This document shows positions 6,509 to 14,089 of a stretch of 41,151 bases of DNA, piece after piece (positions within the stretch are counted from its first letter, which is position 1; every line of letters starts with the position of its first letter). Below the pieces are notes generated by a model. The model saw nothing but the letters and a program-made list of their open reading frames with translations, ran no database searches and was not told the origin of the DNA. Source of the stretch: JAUWZS01 sp964423085 (GTDB taxonomy: Archaea; Aenigmatarchaeota; Aenigmatarchaeia; CG10238-14; SCSR01); NCBI GenBank assembly GCA_964423085.1, contig CAYRDB010000001.1, forward strand, positions 1 to 41,151, in the 5' to 3' direction. The position numbers were made by a program, and so were the translations under genes.

Positions 6509-7111
6509 CTATAAAAGATTGCTTTTGAAATTTTTCATTTCCACATTTCCGCTCGGAGAAGATTCTGAAAAAACCTGGCATTTGAACCTGTATATCGAAG
6601 TGCCCTTGTCAGTCAGCGACTCGTAGGGTATTCCCGATTTTTCGCATATTCCTCGCAGGAACTCCTCCTTGCTCCAACCCTGTTCGACGGGAACCTGCGG
6701 AAGAAGCAGCCCGCTGCACACCCCATCGGACACAAAAAGGCCGTCCCTGCCTATCTCTATTTCTTCGAGAACAGAATCCAACTTCCTGTTAGGAATACGT
6801 ACGTTGTCACCCATTACAGAAACCTCTATTGTCAAATCCGAAACTTCATCTTCGGTCACAGGATCAAATCTGGGATCGTTGAAAGCCGCTTCCTTCGCGG
6901 CTTCCTGAACTCCACTGTAAAGCGGGACAGGCGATATGAATCCTATGCATCCGCGTAGCTCGCCAGATTTTTTAAGCGTTACAAAGACGCCGTTGCTCTT
7001 TCCTAGCAGGCTTTTTGGAGGAGACGGAATTTCAATATCTCCGCGAAACTCTTTCTCAATAGCGCATCTTGCGGATTTTACAAGAAATGAGCCTTCGGTG
7101 ACGGTAAGCAT
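6509..7111 (-). CDS. amrA: AMMECR1-domain protein (AmmeMemoRadiSam protein A)
   Basis: 200 residues, the usual size for the single-domain archaeal family. The hallmark LRGCIG is at residues 52-57, followed by the conserved AAFNDPRF segment and the DLTIEVSVM strand. The biochemical role is not established; in many genomes it is encoded with a Memo-like protein and a radical-SAM enzyme. The radical-SAM partner is 3.2 kb away at 2253-3290 on the same strand. It lies downstream of a tiny acidic ORF and a TATA-like element at 7263-7270. Confidence 0.9.
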   Translation of the reverse strand: MLTVTEGSFLVKSARCAIEKEFRGDIEIPSPPKSLLGKSNGVFVTLKKSGELRGCIGFISPVPLYSGVQEAAKEAAFNDPRFDPVTEDEVSDLTIEVSVMGDNVRIPNRKLDSVLEEIEIGRDGLFVSDGVCSGLLLPQVPVEQGWSKEEFLRGICEKSGIPYESLTDKGTSIYRFKCQVFSESSPSGNVEMKNFKSNLL

Positions 7112-7151
7112 ATGCTAGAATTAAGAAGAAGAAAATAAAAAGATGCTCTGG

Positions 7152-7223
7152 CTAGACGAAATCGTCGTCGTCTTCGTCGTCTCCCCAGTCGTCGAACTCG
7201 ATGTGATTTTCTTCTTCAATCAT
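7152..7223 (-). CDS. Tiny acidic ORF, 23 residues
   Basis: The reading MIEEENHIEFDDWGDDEDDDDFV followed by TAG contains 13 acidic residues of 23. GGTTG lies 6 nt ahead of the ATG. A TATA-like TTAAATAA at 7263-7270 is about 40 nt upstream, so the ORF is the first one in a transcript that goes on to AMMECR1 (40-nt gap). It looks like the acidic tails that bind basic partners, or a short leader peptide. No family is recognised; chance is possible because the sequence is repetitive in GAC/GAA. Confidence 0.45.
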   Translation of the reverse strand: MIEEENHIEFDDWGDDEDDDDFV

Positions 7224-7262
7224 TTCAACCAACCGTACTTAGTTTGTAAAGAGCATGCTGAT

Positions 7263-7270
7263 TATTTAAG
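7263..7270 (-). promoter_or_regulatory. TATA box for the acidic ORF / AMMECR1 transcript
   Basis: The minus strand reads AACTTAAATAATC. A start about 25 nt downstream lands near 7240, giving the 23-residue ORF a leader of about 15-20 nt. There is no clearer promoter between it and AMMECR1. Confidence 0.4.
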
Positions 7271-7283
7271 TTTTTTGAGAAAT

Positions 7284-7300
7284 CGCTCGGTGTTCGAGCG
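7284..7300 (-). terminator. Hairpin right after the synthetase stop codon
   Basis: CGCTCG (7284-7289) and CGAGCG (7295-7300) form a perfect 6-bp stem with a 5-nt loop starting at the base after the TAG. No T run follows on minus, so it may be an mRNA 3'-end stabiliser rather than a terminator. Confidence 0.35.
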
Positions 7301-8737
7301 CTAAGTTTCCATCATTGAAGTGTCTCCGACCGGCAANNNNNNNNNNNNNNNNNNNNNNNNNNNNNNNNNNNNNNNNNNNNNNNNNNNNNNNNNNNNNNNN
7401 NNNNNNNNNNNNNNNNNNNNNNNNNNNNNNNNNNNNTGGGAAAAGAAAGATTTGTATTTATCAGGACGTCTCCAGACTTTCTTCATCATTGACGGCCATC
7501 CGGGCTTTATAGCAAGGTTTCCCTCCTCGCCAGTTTTCAAACGCTTACCATTTTCATCGACCACTGCAGCAACCACGCCTGGAAACGGCTTGCCCATCGA
7601 GCCCGGCTTTATGTCCATGCACGGATAGTTCGATATCATTATCCCACCTGTCTCGGTCTGCCACCATGTGTCATGGAAAGGCTTTCCAAAAACTTTCATT
7701 CCCCATCTGACAGCTTCCGGATTAAGCGGCTCGCCCACGCTGCACATGTGCCTGATATTTTTAAGATTGTGCTTTTTAACCAGTCTGTCTCCGGCTGCCA
7801 TGAGCATCCTTATGGCAGTGGGCGCAGTGTACCAAACGCTGACATTGTACTTGTCGAGTATAGAATACCATTTTTCCGGGTCGAACCTGCCGTTGTATGC
7901 GACCGAGGTCGCGCCGTTAGACCAGCATCCTATTATTCCATAGGCCACTCCTGTAACCCATCCCGGATCGGCGGTGCACCAGTACACATCGTCTTTCCTC
8001 AAATCCAGCACCCACTTTGCCGTCATGTGTTCGTGAACAACAGCCATGTGAGAGTGAACCACTCCCTTAGAGCTGCCGGTTGTTCCGGAAGTGTAGAGCA
8101 TGAAAGCGTCGTCCGTAGGCTTTGTCCTTGCGACCTTGAAAACATCGGAAGCGGATGACATCGACTTTGAATAGCTGACTTCCTTGCCTTCGCTTTTTCC
8201 GACAACAACTATGCGCTCGAGATCAGGAAGCTCGCTCTTTACTTTGTAAAGCCTGCGCTTTAGCGAGCTGTTTGTAACAACGACCTTGGCCGCGCTGTCC
8301 TTGAGCCTCTCCTTTATGCCGTTTGGTCCGAATGCGGCGAACATCGTTCCCGCTACCGCGCCAGTTTTCAATGTTCCAAGGAAGCTCACATACATCTCGG
8401 GAACTCTGGGAAGGAACATGAAAACGCGGTCTCCTTTTTTCACACCAATGTCAGTCAAAACATTCGCGAACTTGTTTGAAAGCTCGGACATCTGCATGAA
8501 AGTAAGAGCTCCGCTCTCATTATCGCTGTCCCAATACAGGGCGACCTTGTTCTTCAAATCAGTCTGCGCATGAGAGTCCATTATCGAGTGCGCTATGTTT
8601 AGGCGGTCCCCCATCCAGACGACTTCTTTTTTCGCATCTTCCCAGTCAAAAGACTTTCGCGCCTTTTCATAGTCCTTCATGTTTGGTTGTACCTTCAATT
8701 TAGGATGCTTTATGGCGCCGGACTTCATATTGCTCAT
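7301..8737 (-). CDS. Acetyl-CoA synthetase-like AMP-forming ligase, interrupted by an assembly gap
   Basis: Adenylate-forming enzyme: P-loop-like TSGTTGSSKG at residues 216-225, HDTWWQTETGG at about 355-365 and ADPGWVTG at about 256-263, close to short-form acetyl-CoA synthetases. It would make an acyl-CoA (probably acetyl-CoA) from the acid, ATP and CoA. The sequence breaks off after the RRPDKYKSFF region and resumes only for LPVGDTSMMET, which resembles the extreme C-terminus (GDTSTLED) of the family. The mobile C-terminal domain, with the catalytic Lys, is missing. By family length about 145 residues, or roughly 435 nt, are missing, more than the 100 N shown, so the frame across the gap is arbitrary. 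Confidence 0.85.
   Translation of the reverse strand: MSNMKSGAIKHPKLKVQPNMKDYEKARKSFDWEDAKKEVVWMGDRLNIAHSIMDSHAQTDLKNKVALYWDSDNESGALTFMQMSELSNKFANVLTDIGVKKGDRVFMFLPRVPEMYVSFLGTLKTGAVAGTMFAAFGPNGIKERLKDSAAKVVVTNSSLKRRLYKVKSELPDLERIVVVGKSEGKEVSYSKSMSSASDVFKVARTKPTDDAFMLYTSGTTGSSKGVVHSHMAVVHEHMTAKWVLDLRKDDVYWCTADPGWVTGVAYGIIGCWSNGATSVAYNGRFDPEKWYSILDKYNVSVWYTAPTAIRMLMAAGDRLVKKHNLKNIRHMCSVGEPLNPEAVRWGMKVFGKPFHDTWWQTETGGIMISNYPCMDIKPGSMGKPFPGVVAAVVDENGKRLKTGEEGNLAIKPGWPSMMKKVWRRPDKYKSFFSXXXXXXXXXXXXXXXXXXXXXXXXXXXXXXXXXXLPVGDTSMMET
7337..7436. other. Assembly gap, exactly 100 N
   Basis: A run of exactly 100 N is the usual placeholder for a gap of unknown size. It lies within the synthetase gene; distances across it should not be trusted. 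Confidence 0.98.
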
Positions 8738-8783
8738 TAGTAATATTCGACGTTCTTCAATTAGTATTTTCCAGTGGTCTGAT

Positions 8784-8800
8784 GCATATATTATTTAAAC
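8784..8800. promoter_or_regulatory. Shared AT-rich promoter between SRP RNA (+) and the synthetase (-)
   Basis: GCATATATTATTTAAAC contains a TATA-like element on both strands. TTATTTAAA (8791-8799) is about 26 nt before the SRP RNA 5' end; the minus reading TTTAAATAATATA gives a start near 8763, about 26 nt before ATG 8737. Confidence 0.5.
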
Positions 8801-8820
8801 TGTTGGAGCATAGTTTCATT

Positions 8821-9098
8821 TGCAGGTGACTAGGCGGGGGTGGTTAGGCCCCACCTACATCGGGAAACGGTCTTCATGCCCGAGCCGAACGCCTTTGAGC
8901 GGTCGGTGCCTTTGGTCCGACCCATGTTCCGGACTGCGAAGCCTTGTCCCTATCGGTCTGCGCGCCTGTGAACCCCCCAGGGCAGGAATGCAGCAAGGGT
9001 TAGCAGTCGCATAGATGCTATAGGGTTAGCAGGGTGGAGAAAGGAACTTGGACAATCGAGTCAGGGGTTCCGCATCAATCTGAGGAGCGTCGCCTGCG
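8821..9098 (+). ncRNA. ffs: SRP RNA (7S RNA)
   Basis: Terminal helix 1: GCAGGTGAC (8822-8830) pairs over 9 bp with GTCGCCTGC (9089-9097), a feature of archaeal SRP RNAs. The SRP54-binding helix 8 has GCA (8982-8984), the GGAA tetraloop (8985-8988), TGC (8989-8991) and the AGCA loop (8992-8995), flanked by AACCC and GGGTT. The Alu-like 5' domain has GGGTGG/CCACC around a TTAGGC loop. About 278 nt, near the usual 300. The RNA forms the core of the particle that sends membrane and secreted proteins, abundant in this window, to the translocon. Exact ends are estimated. Confidence 0.92.
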
Positions 9099-9130
9099 CA
9101 TTTATCTTGATGTATTAGGCAGATGGTTTC

Positions 9131-9895
9131 ATGAAAGTCCCAATCGCAGTGTCAGCATCTGCAATTCTGATCATAGTCGCTCTCTCGCTTGCGATGTCTA
9201 ACAACGCAGAGACTGTAATAGAGTCGGGAGAAGTTTCAGAGCCGATGTCTAACATAAGCGAATACATCGACATGCCAGAATCTGCAGAATACGGTTCCGC
9301 AGAAATAAAGGTGCCAGCTGTCGACGAGAACGGGAATGGAGTTGTAACAAAGCTCATAGTCGCGTCTAGCGAAGGTAGCGGAAGGACACTTGTAGACATA
9401 AACCAGCTGCTTTTCTGGGTGGATACCCAGTACTCCATACAGAAAGCAAAGCAAGTCGCTGAAAACTATACCAGCGCCGATCTTTCAAAGACAGACTTGA
9501 TGTACTCCATAGAAACCGAAGCATACCTCATAGAGGGACCTTCTGCGGGGGCTGCCCTGGCTGTTGCTACAATATCTGCAATATACAACCAGAAGCTTGA
9601 CCCAGATGTTATGATAACAGGCACGATAGAATCAGACGGTAGCATAGGATGGGTCGGAGGAATCTCCGAGAAGGCAGAAGCGGCAAAGGATGTTGGCGCG
9701 TCGTTGTTCATAGTTCCAAAGGGCCAGGCTGTCGAGAAGGTGAATGTGCAGCAAAAGTCCTGCAAGGACGTTGGACCAATAACGTACTGCTCAACCGAAT
9801 ATGTGTCACAGTATGTCAATGTTTCCGAAAGCGCTGGCATAGAAGTGAGAGAAGCGTCGAACATAGGCGAGGCATTAAAATATTTCATAGAGTAA
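9131..9895 (+). CDS. Membrane-anchored Lon-like serine protease
   Basis: 254 residues. An N-terminal hydrophobic segment (about 4-22) is a signal peptide or anchor. The rest is a Lon-type proteolytic domain: catalytic Ser138 in EGPSAGAALA and Lys181 in GGISEKAEAA, 43 residues apart as in the Ser-Lys dyad of LonA/LonB. There is no ATPase domain, which fits the archaeal COG1750 group of ATP-independent, probably extracellular Lon-like proteases. ATG 9131 lies about 30 nt after the SRP RNA. The M50 protease gene starts 8 nt after its stop, so the two are probably one operon for protein quality control or signalling at the membrane. Confidence 0.85.
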   Translation: MKVPIAVSASAILIIVALSLAMSNNAETVIESGEVSEPMSNISEYIDMPESAEYGSAEIKVPAVDENGNGVVTKLIVASSEGSGRTLVDINQLLFWVDTQYSIQKAKQVAENYTSADLSKTDLMYSIETEAYLIEGPSAGAALAVATISAIYNQKLDPDVMITGTIESDGSIGWVGGISEKAEAAKDVGASLFIVPKGQAVEKVNVQQKSCKDVGPITYCSTEYVSQYVNVSESAGIEVREASNIGEALKYFIE

Positions 9896-9903
9896 ATCTA
9901 ACT

Positions 9904-10551
9904 ATGGGCGAAATGGGAAACGTGCTTTTGAAAGCCAGAACATTTCTCGAGTCCAACGAAATAGCGGCTCTTGCAATATCGGTCCTTGTAACCACCCTTG
10001 TTTTTGCATACGACTCGTCCGTTCCTGCAAACACGCTTGGAGCGTTGCCGCTGGCTTTTGCAGCAGTTGTCACAGCGTTCCTCTTACACGAGATGGCGCA
10101 CAGGTTCGTTGCAAGAAAGCTGAGGTGCCACGCTGTCTACAAGCTCTGGATTCCAGGACTGCTGTTCGCGCTTCTAATGATGCTCATGGGAGTGAAAATA
10201 ATAGCAATAGGCGCTGTTGTGATAAGCACGTACAGCTTCGGAAGATGGGGGATGAAATCGAAAAAGGCTACTATGAGGGAGATTGGTCTTATATCGGCAT
10301 CCGGCCCCGCAGTCAATCTAGCTTTCGCGCTTTTGTTCAAGTTCCTTGCAGGGTTCACGCTCGACGGGGCTCTGGGGTACATAGCGTCGATAAACCTCTG
10401 GATAGCGCTGTTCAACCTCATACCAATAAAGCCGCTTGACGGCAGCAACGTATTCTACTGGAACACCACAATATGGATAGTGATGGTGGCTTTTGCCATA
10501 TTGCTGTTCATACCTTCCGGAATTTTGAGCCAGCTGATGCCAATTGTATAA
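9904..10551 (+). CDS. M50-family intramembrane metalloprotease
   Basis: 215 residues, about six membrane helices. The zinc motif HEMAH is at 62-66 (H62, E63, H66) and the third ligand motif NLIPIKPLDG is at 171-180 (Asp179), as in site-2 proteases and SpoIVFB-like enzymes; no PDZ or CBS domain. ATG 9904 is chosen because the frame is open further back only as an out-of-frame overlap with the Lon-like gene, and the MGEMGNVLLKARTFL start suits a membrane protein. Being 8 nt behind a Lon-like outside protease suggests stepwise cleavage of shared membrane substrates, but that is inference. Confidence 0.85.
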   Translation: MGEMGNVLLKARTFLESNEIAALAISVLVTTLVFAYDSSVPANTLGALPLAFAAVVTAFLLHEMAHRFVARKLRCHAVYKLWIPGLLFALLMMLMGVKIIAIGAVVISTYSFGRWGMKSKKATMREIGLISASGPAVNLAFALLFKFLAGFTLDGALGYIASINLWIALFNLIPIKPLDGSNVFYWNTTIWIVMVAFAILLFIPSGILSQLMPIV

Positions 10552-10613
10552 ATCCGACTCGTCCGCAATATTATCTAGACTGCATGCCCCTTTCAAAACT
10601 AGCGTGTGATCAC

Positions 10614-11903
10614 ATGAATGTTATTGCAGACTTCCACATACACTCCAAGTTCAGCCGCGCAACGAGCGGAAGCATGACTCTGGAAGAGCTTGCAAGGAAC
10701 GGCAGGCTGAAGGGACTTGACCTTTTAGGAACCGGGGATTTTACCCACAAAGGCTGGCTGACCGAGATAAAGAAAAAGCTGGCGGACAACGAGTCTGGAG
10801 AGGGAATATTCGAATTCGGCGGCATGAACTGGATGCTCACAGGCGAGCTTTCCACAATATACACTCAGGATAGGAAAACCAGGAAAGTCCACCATGTATT
10901 GCATGCGCCCAGCTTTGACATCGTAGAGCAGATAATAGAAGCGATAGGAAGCTACGGAAAGCTGAATTCGGACGGCAGGCCCATACTCACTGGAATAACA
11001 TCTCCCGAGCTCGTGGAGAAGCTCATGTCAATATCCAAGAAAATACTGGTTTATCCTGCCCACGCGTGGACTAGCTGGTTCGGAGTCATTGGGGAGTTCT
11101 CTGGTTTTGACAGAGTAGAGGATTGCTACCTAGACCAGACCAAGCACATACATGCAATCGAGACAGGAATGAGCAGCGACCCTGCCATGAACTGGCGGGT
11201 TCCAAGCCTGGACAAGTTCGCGCTTCTTAGCAACTCGGACTCTCACAGCCCGTGGGTATGGAGGATAGGACGGGAGGCGAACGTGTTCGAGCTCAGCGAG
11301 CTTAATTACAGCAACTTGAACTCGGCTATTGTGAAAAACGATCCGAAGAGGTTCAAGTTCACAATAGAGGTGGAGCCTTCGTACGGGAAGTACCATTTCA
11401 CAGGGCACAGGAGCTGCGGAATCAGCATGTCTCCAGAAGAGGCTGAGCGTACAGGAAACATCTGCCCTGTGTGCAAACGCAAACTGACTGTCGGTGTTAT
11501 GCAAAGGGTGGAAAAGCTTGCCGAACGCCCGGAAGGACACAAACCAAAAGGCCGGATACCCTTCAAGTCGCTTCTGCCTTTGTACGAGATAATATCAGCT
11601 GTCACTGGAGCGAACAGGCTATACTCCAATCCTGTTATAGGTAAACAGGATGCGCTCATATCCAAGTTCGGAAGCGAGTTCAATGTACTTCTCAACGCTT
11701 CAAAAGAAGAGCTGGCAAAAGCTGCGGGCGATGATATCGCAGACGCGATAGTCAAAGTAAGAGAGGGTAGCGTCAGGTACATACCCGGATACGACGGGGT
11801 TTACGGCGTGCCTGCTTTTTCGGACAAAGACTATTCTGCGCTGGTTGAAAGGCAATCGAAGAAAGCTAAAGAACAGAAGAGCCTAAAAGATTTTAAGAGA
11901 TAA
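10614..11903 (+). CDS. PHP-domain endonuclease, EndoQ-like
   Basis: 429 residues, matching the family length. The PHP domain begins at once: ADFHIHSKFSRATSG (His8, His10), then GTGDFTHKGW (His45) and LLSNSDSHSPW. A zinc-binding part follows (TGHRSCG ... CPVCKRKL), and a helical C-terminus. This is the COG1379 layout. Endonuclease Q of Thermococcales nicks DNA 5' to deaminated bases (uracil, hypoxanthine, xanthine), so a DNA-repair role is likely. ATG 10614 is preceded by GTGATC, the site used by several genes here. It follows the M50 gene by 62 nt. Alternative: another PHP phosphoesterase of the same COG. Confidence 0.85.
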   Translation: MNVIADFHIHSKFSRATSGSMTLEELARNGRLKGLDLLGTGDFTHKGWLTEIKKKLADNESGEGIFEFGGMNWMLTGELSTIYTQDRKTRKVHHVLHAPSFDIVEQIIEAIGSYGKLNSDGRPILTGITSPELVEKLMSISKKILVYPAHAWTSWFGVIGEFSGFDRVEDCYLDQTKHIHAIETGMSSDPAMNWRVPSLDKFALLSNSDSHSPWVWRIGREANVFELSELNYSNLNSAIVKNDPKRFKFTIEVEPSYGKYHFTGHRSCGISMSPEEAERTGNICPVCKRKLTVGVMQRVEKLAERPEGHKPKGRIPFKSLLPLYEIISAVTGANRLYSNPVIGKQDALISKFGSEFNVLLNASKEELAKAAGDDIADAIVKVREGSVRYIPGYDGVYGVPAFSDKDYSALVERQSKKAKEQKSLKDFKR

Positions 11904-11922
11904 AGACAAATCAGTTATTCAT

Positions 11923-12006
11923 GGGCCTGTAGTCTACTGGTAGGACGCCACCCTCACAGGATTTCTGGGAACGGTGGAGAACGTGGTCCGATTCCGCGCA
12001 GGCCCA
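11923..12006 (+). tRNA. tRNA-Val(CAC) with a 13-nt intron
   Basis: The acceptor stem GGGCCTG (11923-11929) pairs with CAGGCCC (11999-12005), with A73 at 12006. The anticodon stem is CCACC (11948-11952) with GGTGG (11973-11977), and the anticodon CAC is 11955-11957. The intron 11959-11971 lies between 37 and 38 and ends GGGAA. The precursor can form central helix CTCA/TGGG with 3' bulge AA|C. It begins 19 nt after the EndoQ-like stop and is probably on the same transcript. Confidence 0.9.
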
Positions 12007-12015
12007 CTAGTTCTT

Positions 12016-12942
12016 CTAAGGAGTCGTTATTTCCGTTGTAGAATATCCGTAGTCTTCGCTGTCATACAGCGACTTTAGCACGCTTATGCTAGCGCTGCTG
12101 TCCATAAAATAGGTATACTCTAGCTGCACCTCTACAGGCAGTGTGGAATAGGAATCTATTGCAGGCAGCGTAAACTGGCAAGTCAGAGACTTTTCGCCAG
12201 CTCTAGGCAATTTCGCAGTAGTTCCATCCAAGTTGGCAGTGCATGGCTGGTTATTTACCGATACTTTGGAAATTGTGACTGTCATGTCATCTTCTGAAGA
12301 GTGATATGGTTTGCCCTGACCGATGTTGCTTAGTGTTATAGTTATTGAACCCATCTGTCCGTCTCCCCTGTATATCAGAGGCCTTGCCAAACCTTTCAGA
12401 GTTATTGTAACCGGAGCGTCAGTTACTGCAAAGGTAGCTACTCCGGAAGAGGACATTATCGACTGAGCCTCGGTTGGGTTGCTCTGTATGTATTCATTGT
12501 TGTATATCTTAACGCTGGCCATGGCTGTGGTCGTATAGTCGTAATACAACCTCACTCCAGCTGTATAAGTATTGTCCACTTTCAAGTTCGCAGGAGAAGT
12601 CACGCTCCACTGTATGTCTCCAGTCCCGCCAGGCGCATCAATGTCAGACTGCCTTTTCTCCAAGAAACCTATGGATTTGTCTACATCGTCATTTCTAGCC
12701 CAGTCGGTTCCAAGTCCGAAAATTTTGGCATGGACGTTTCTGGCGTTTCCCTCGCCTATGTTCTCCACGCTCAATGAAAATGTAACATCGTCGCCTGAGA
12801 ATATTTCAGATATGTCTGGCGAAAAGCTCTTTATAATCACGCCCGAAGCTGATCCGGATGTTCCACTGTTGTCTGTACAACCTGAAACAGCCACTACAAG
12901 AGCCACCAACATCAATAGGGCGACTATATGTTTTTTTGTCAC
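12016..12942 (-). CDS. Lipoprotein with CARDB-like beta domains
   Basis: 308 residues. The signal peptide ends in a lipobox VAVSGC (Cys22), then a Ser/Gly/Thr linker. Two beta-sandwich repeats follow: SFSPDISEIFSGDDVTF (CARDB-like start) ending in RLYYDYTTTAM, and a second ending in VQLEYTYFMDSSAS. Four Cys in the mature part include a pair in the second domain (QPCTA and LTCQF). The layout is shared with the next gene and with the ectodomain at 29090-31003. It should sit on the outside, held by lipid; the role is unknown. TATA-like TTTATATAC at about 12975-12983. Confidence 0.75.
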   Translation of the reverse strand: MTKKHIVALLMLVALVVAVSGCTDNSGTSGSASGVIIKSFSPDISEIFSGDDVTFSLSVENIGEGNARNVHAKIFGLGTDWARNDDVDKSIGFLEKRQSDIDAPGGTGDIQWSVTSPANLKVDNTYTAGVRLYYDYTTTAMASVKIYNNEYIQSNPTEAQSIMSSSGVATFAVTDAPVTITLKGLARPLIYRGDGQMGSITITLSNIGQGKPYHSSEDDMTVTISKVSVNNQPCTANLDGTTAKLPRAGEKSLTCQFTLPAIDSYSTLPVEVQLEYTYFMDSSASISVLKSLYDSEDYGYSTTEITTP

Positions 12943-12992
12943 AAGTCTTACCTTTTATTAAATTAGTCTCGTTTGTATATAAATTCTAGTTC

Positions 12993-14051
12993 TCATGGAG
13001 ATTTAGTCTGCTCGCCAAAAATCGGCTTGGATTTAGCTGTTTCGTCGGAGCTTGGCGCAGACTCGCTGGCGTAATCGTCATGCGATGAGGTTGGATTCGG
13101 TTCTATTGTGAAATCGTATGACCTGGAATACTCGTAAGTGTAGTCGTAAGACACCCATAGAGAAGCGTATGTCTCTGGGTTGGAATCGGTGTCCCAAGAC
13201 TGGGTCGACTGGAAACTGCACACTAGCTCGCCAGGCAACTCTATTTCTTTTGTTGAAGAAAGAGCGCCCGATTTTTCTTCAAAGTTGCAATAAAAGTTCG
13301 ATCCACCAAAGCTGGCTATTTTGAGAGAACCCCTTGAATCTAAGACCACATCGCCTTTCTCAATCACCGGATCCTTTATCTCGCCTATGCTAGAGCTTCC
13401 AACATGCCTGAACATGAACTTCACCTTGAAAGGGTTGTTTCTGACTCCCCAGTACTGGTATATTGTCTTGCCGTCCTCTGTTGTCTGACCGGTTTCGGGC
13501 AGTTCAAAAGACAGCTTTATCGGCCCGTATGTCTCTGCGCTCTGAGAATATTTGGAAGATGGCGTTTTCACTGTGACCCCATCTATTATCGGTATGTTCA
13601 TGCTCCTGAACCCCGAATAGTCGTATTTTATATTGTAGTTGACAGTGTAGACCTTTTCCGTGAGTATGCCTATGTCCTTGACCCTCATTTTCAGGATTAC
13701 CCTCCTGTAATCAAGAGATTCTATCTTGCTATCGCCGCTGAATTTACATTTAGCGTCGTTCTGGTCTCCGATAATGTAATTATTTGATCCGTCGCAGGAA
13801 ATTTCCAGTATTTCGAACCCCGGGGTCTTGAAATTTATCTCAGAATTTGGGATGGTGTATTCTCCATTGTTCTGCAGAATCATCTCCATCACAACAGTCT
13901 CGCCTTCGTAAGGAGTCCTGTCCGAGACGTAAAACTCTCCCACAGTCAAAATGTCATTCCCGTACTTTATCTCGCCGCTAGTTTGGGGATTGGTACACCC
14001 GGACACGGCCACAACAACTACTAGCGCGATTACCAAAAACAGCTTTTTCAT
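12993..14051 (-). CDS. Lipoprotein with beta-sandwich domains (paralog)
   Basis: 352 residues. The signal peptide has a lipobox VAVSGC (Cys19). Then come two beta domains: YVSDRTPYEGETVVM with VNYNIKYDYSGF at its end, and LSFELPETGQ with SYDYTYEYSRSYDF. Cysteines are paired within domains (EISCDGS and AKCKF; FYCNF and LVCSF), as in disulfide-bonded outside domains. The C-terminus is a Ser/Ala-rich low-complexity tail. It is a paralog of the next lipoprotein and probably cotranscribed with it (50-nt gap). Its start faces the DUF63 gene 20 nt away, so the two share a promoter region. Confidence 0.75.
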   Translation of the reverse strand: MKKLFLVIALVVVVAVSGCTNPQTSGEIKYGNDILTVGEFYVSDRTPYEGETVVMEMILQNNGEYTIPNSEINFKTPGFEILEISCDGSNNYIIGDQNDAKCKFSGDSKIESLDYRRVILKMRVKDIGILTEKVYTVNYNIKYDYSGFRSMNIPIIDGVTVKTPSSKYSQSAETYGPIKLSFELPETGQTTEDGKTIYQYWGVRNNPFKVKFMFRHVGSSSIGEIKDPVIEKGDVVLDSRGSLKIASFGGSNFYCNFEEKSGALSSTKEIELPGELVCSFQSTQSWDTDSNPETYASLWVSYDYTYEYSRSYDFTIEPNPTSSHDDYASESAPSSDETAKSKPIFGEQTKSP

Positions 14052-14089
14052 TACTTAACTTTTAAACTTGGATGGATATTAATTTTACA
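14052..14089. promoter_or_regulatory. Divergent promoter of about 38 bp
   Basis: It holds TTTTAAACT (14060-14068) reading plus and a minus TATA-like AAAATTAATATCC (about 14076-14088). These place starts near 14088-14090 (plus) and near 14052 (minus), which would make both mRNAs leaderless or nearly so, if the DUF63 protein starts at ATG 14090. Confidence 0.4.

Noticed and set aside
9649..9903. Upstream extension of the M50 protease frame
   Set aside because: It overlaps the Lon-like gene in another frame and is Arg/Cys/Gly-rich, as shadow frames are; ATG 9904 gives a normal membrane-protein start 8 nt after the previous stop.
10473..10613. Upstream extension of the EndoQ-like frame
   Set aside because: It overlaps the end of the M50 gene; the PHP domain starts at once after ATG 10614, which has a GTGATC site.
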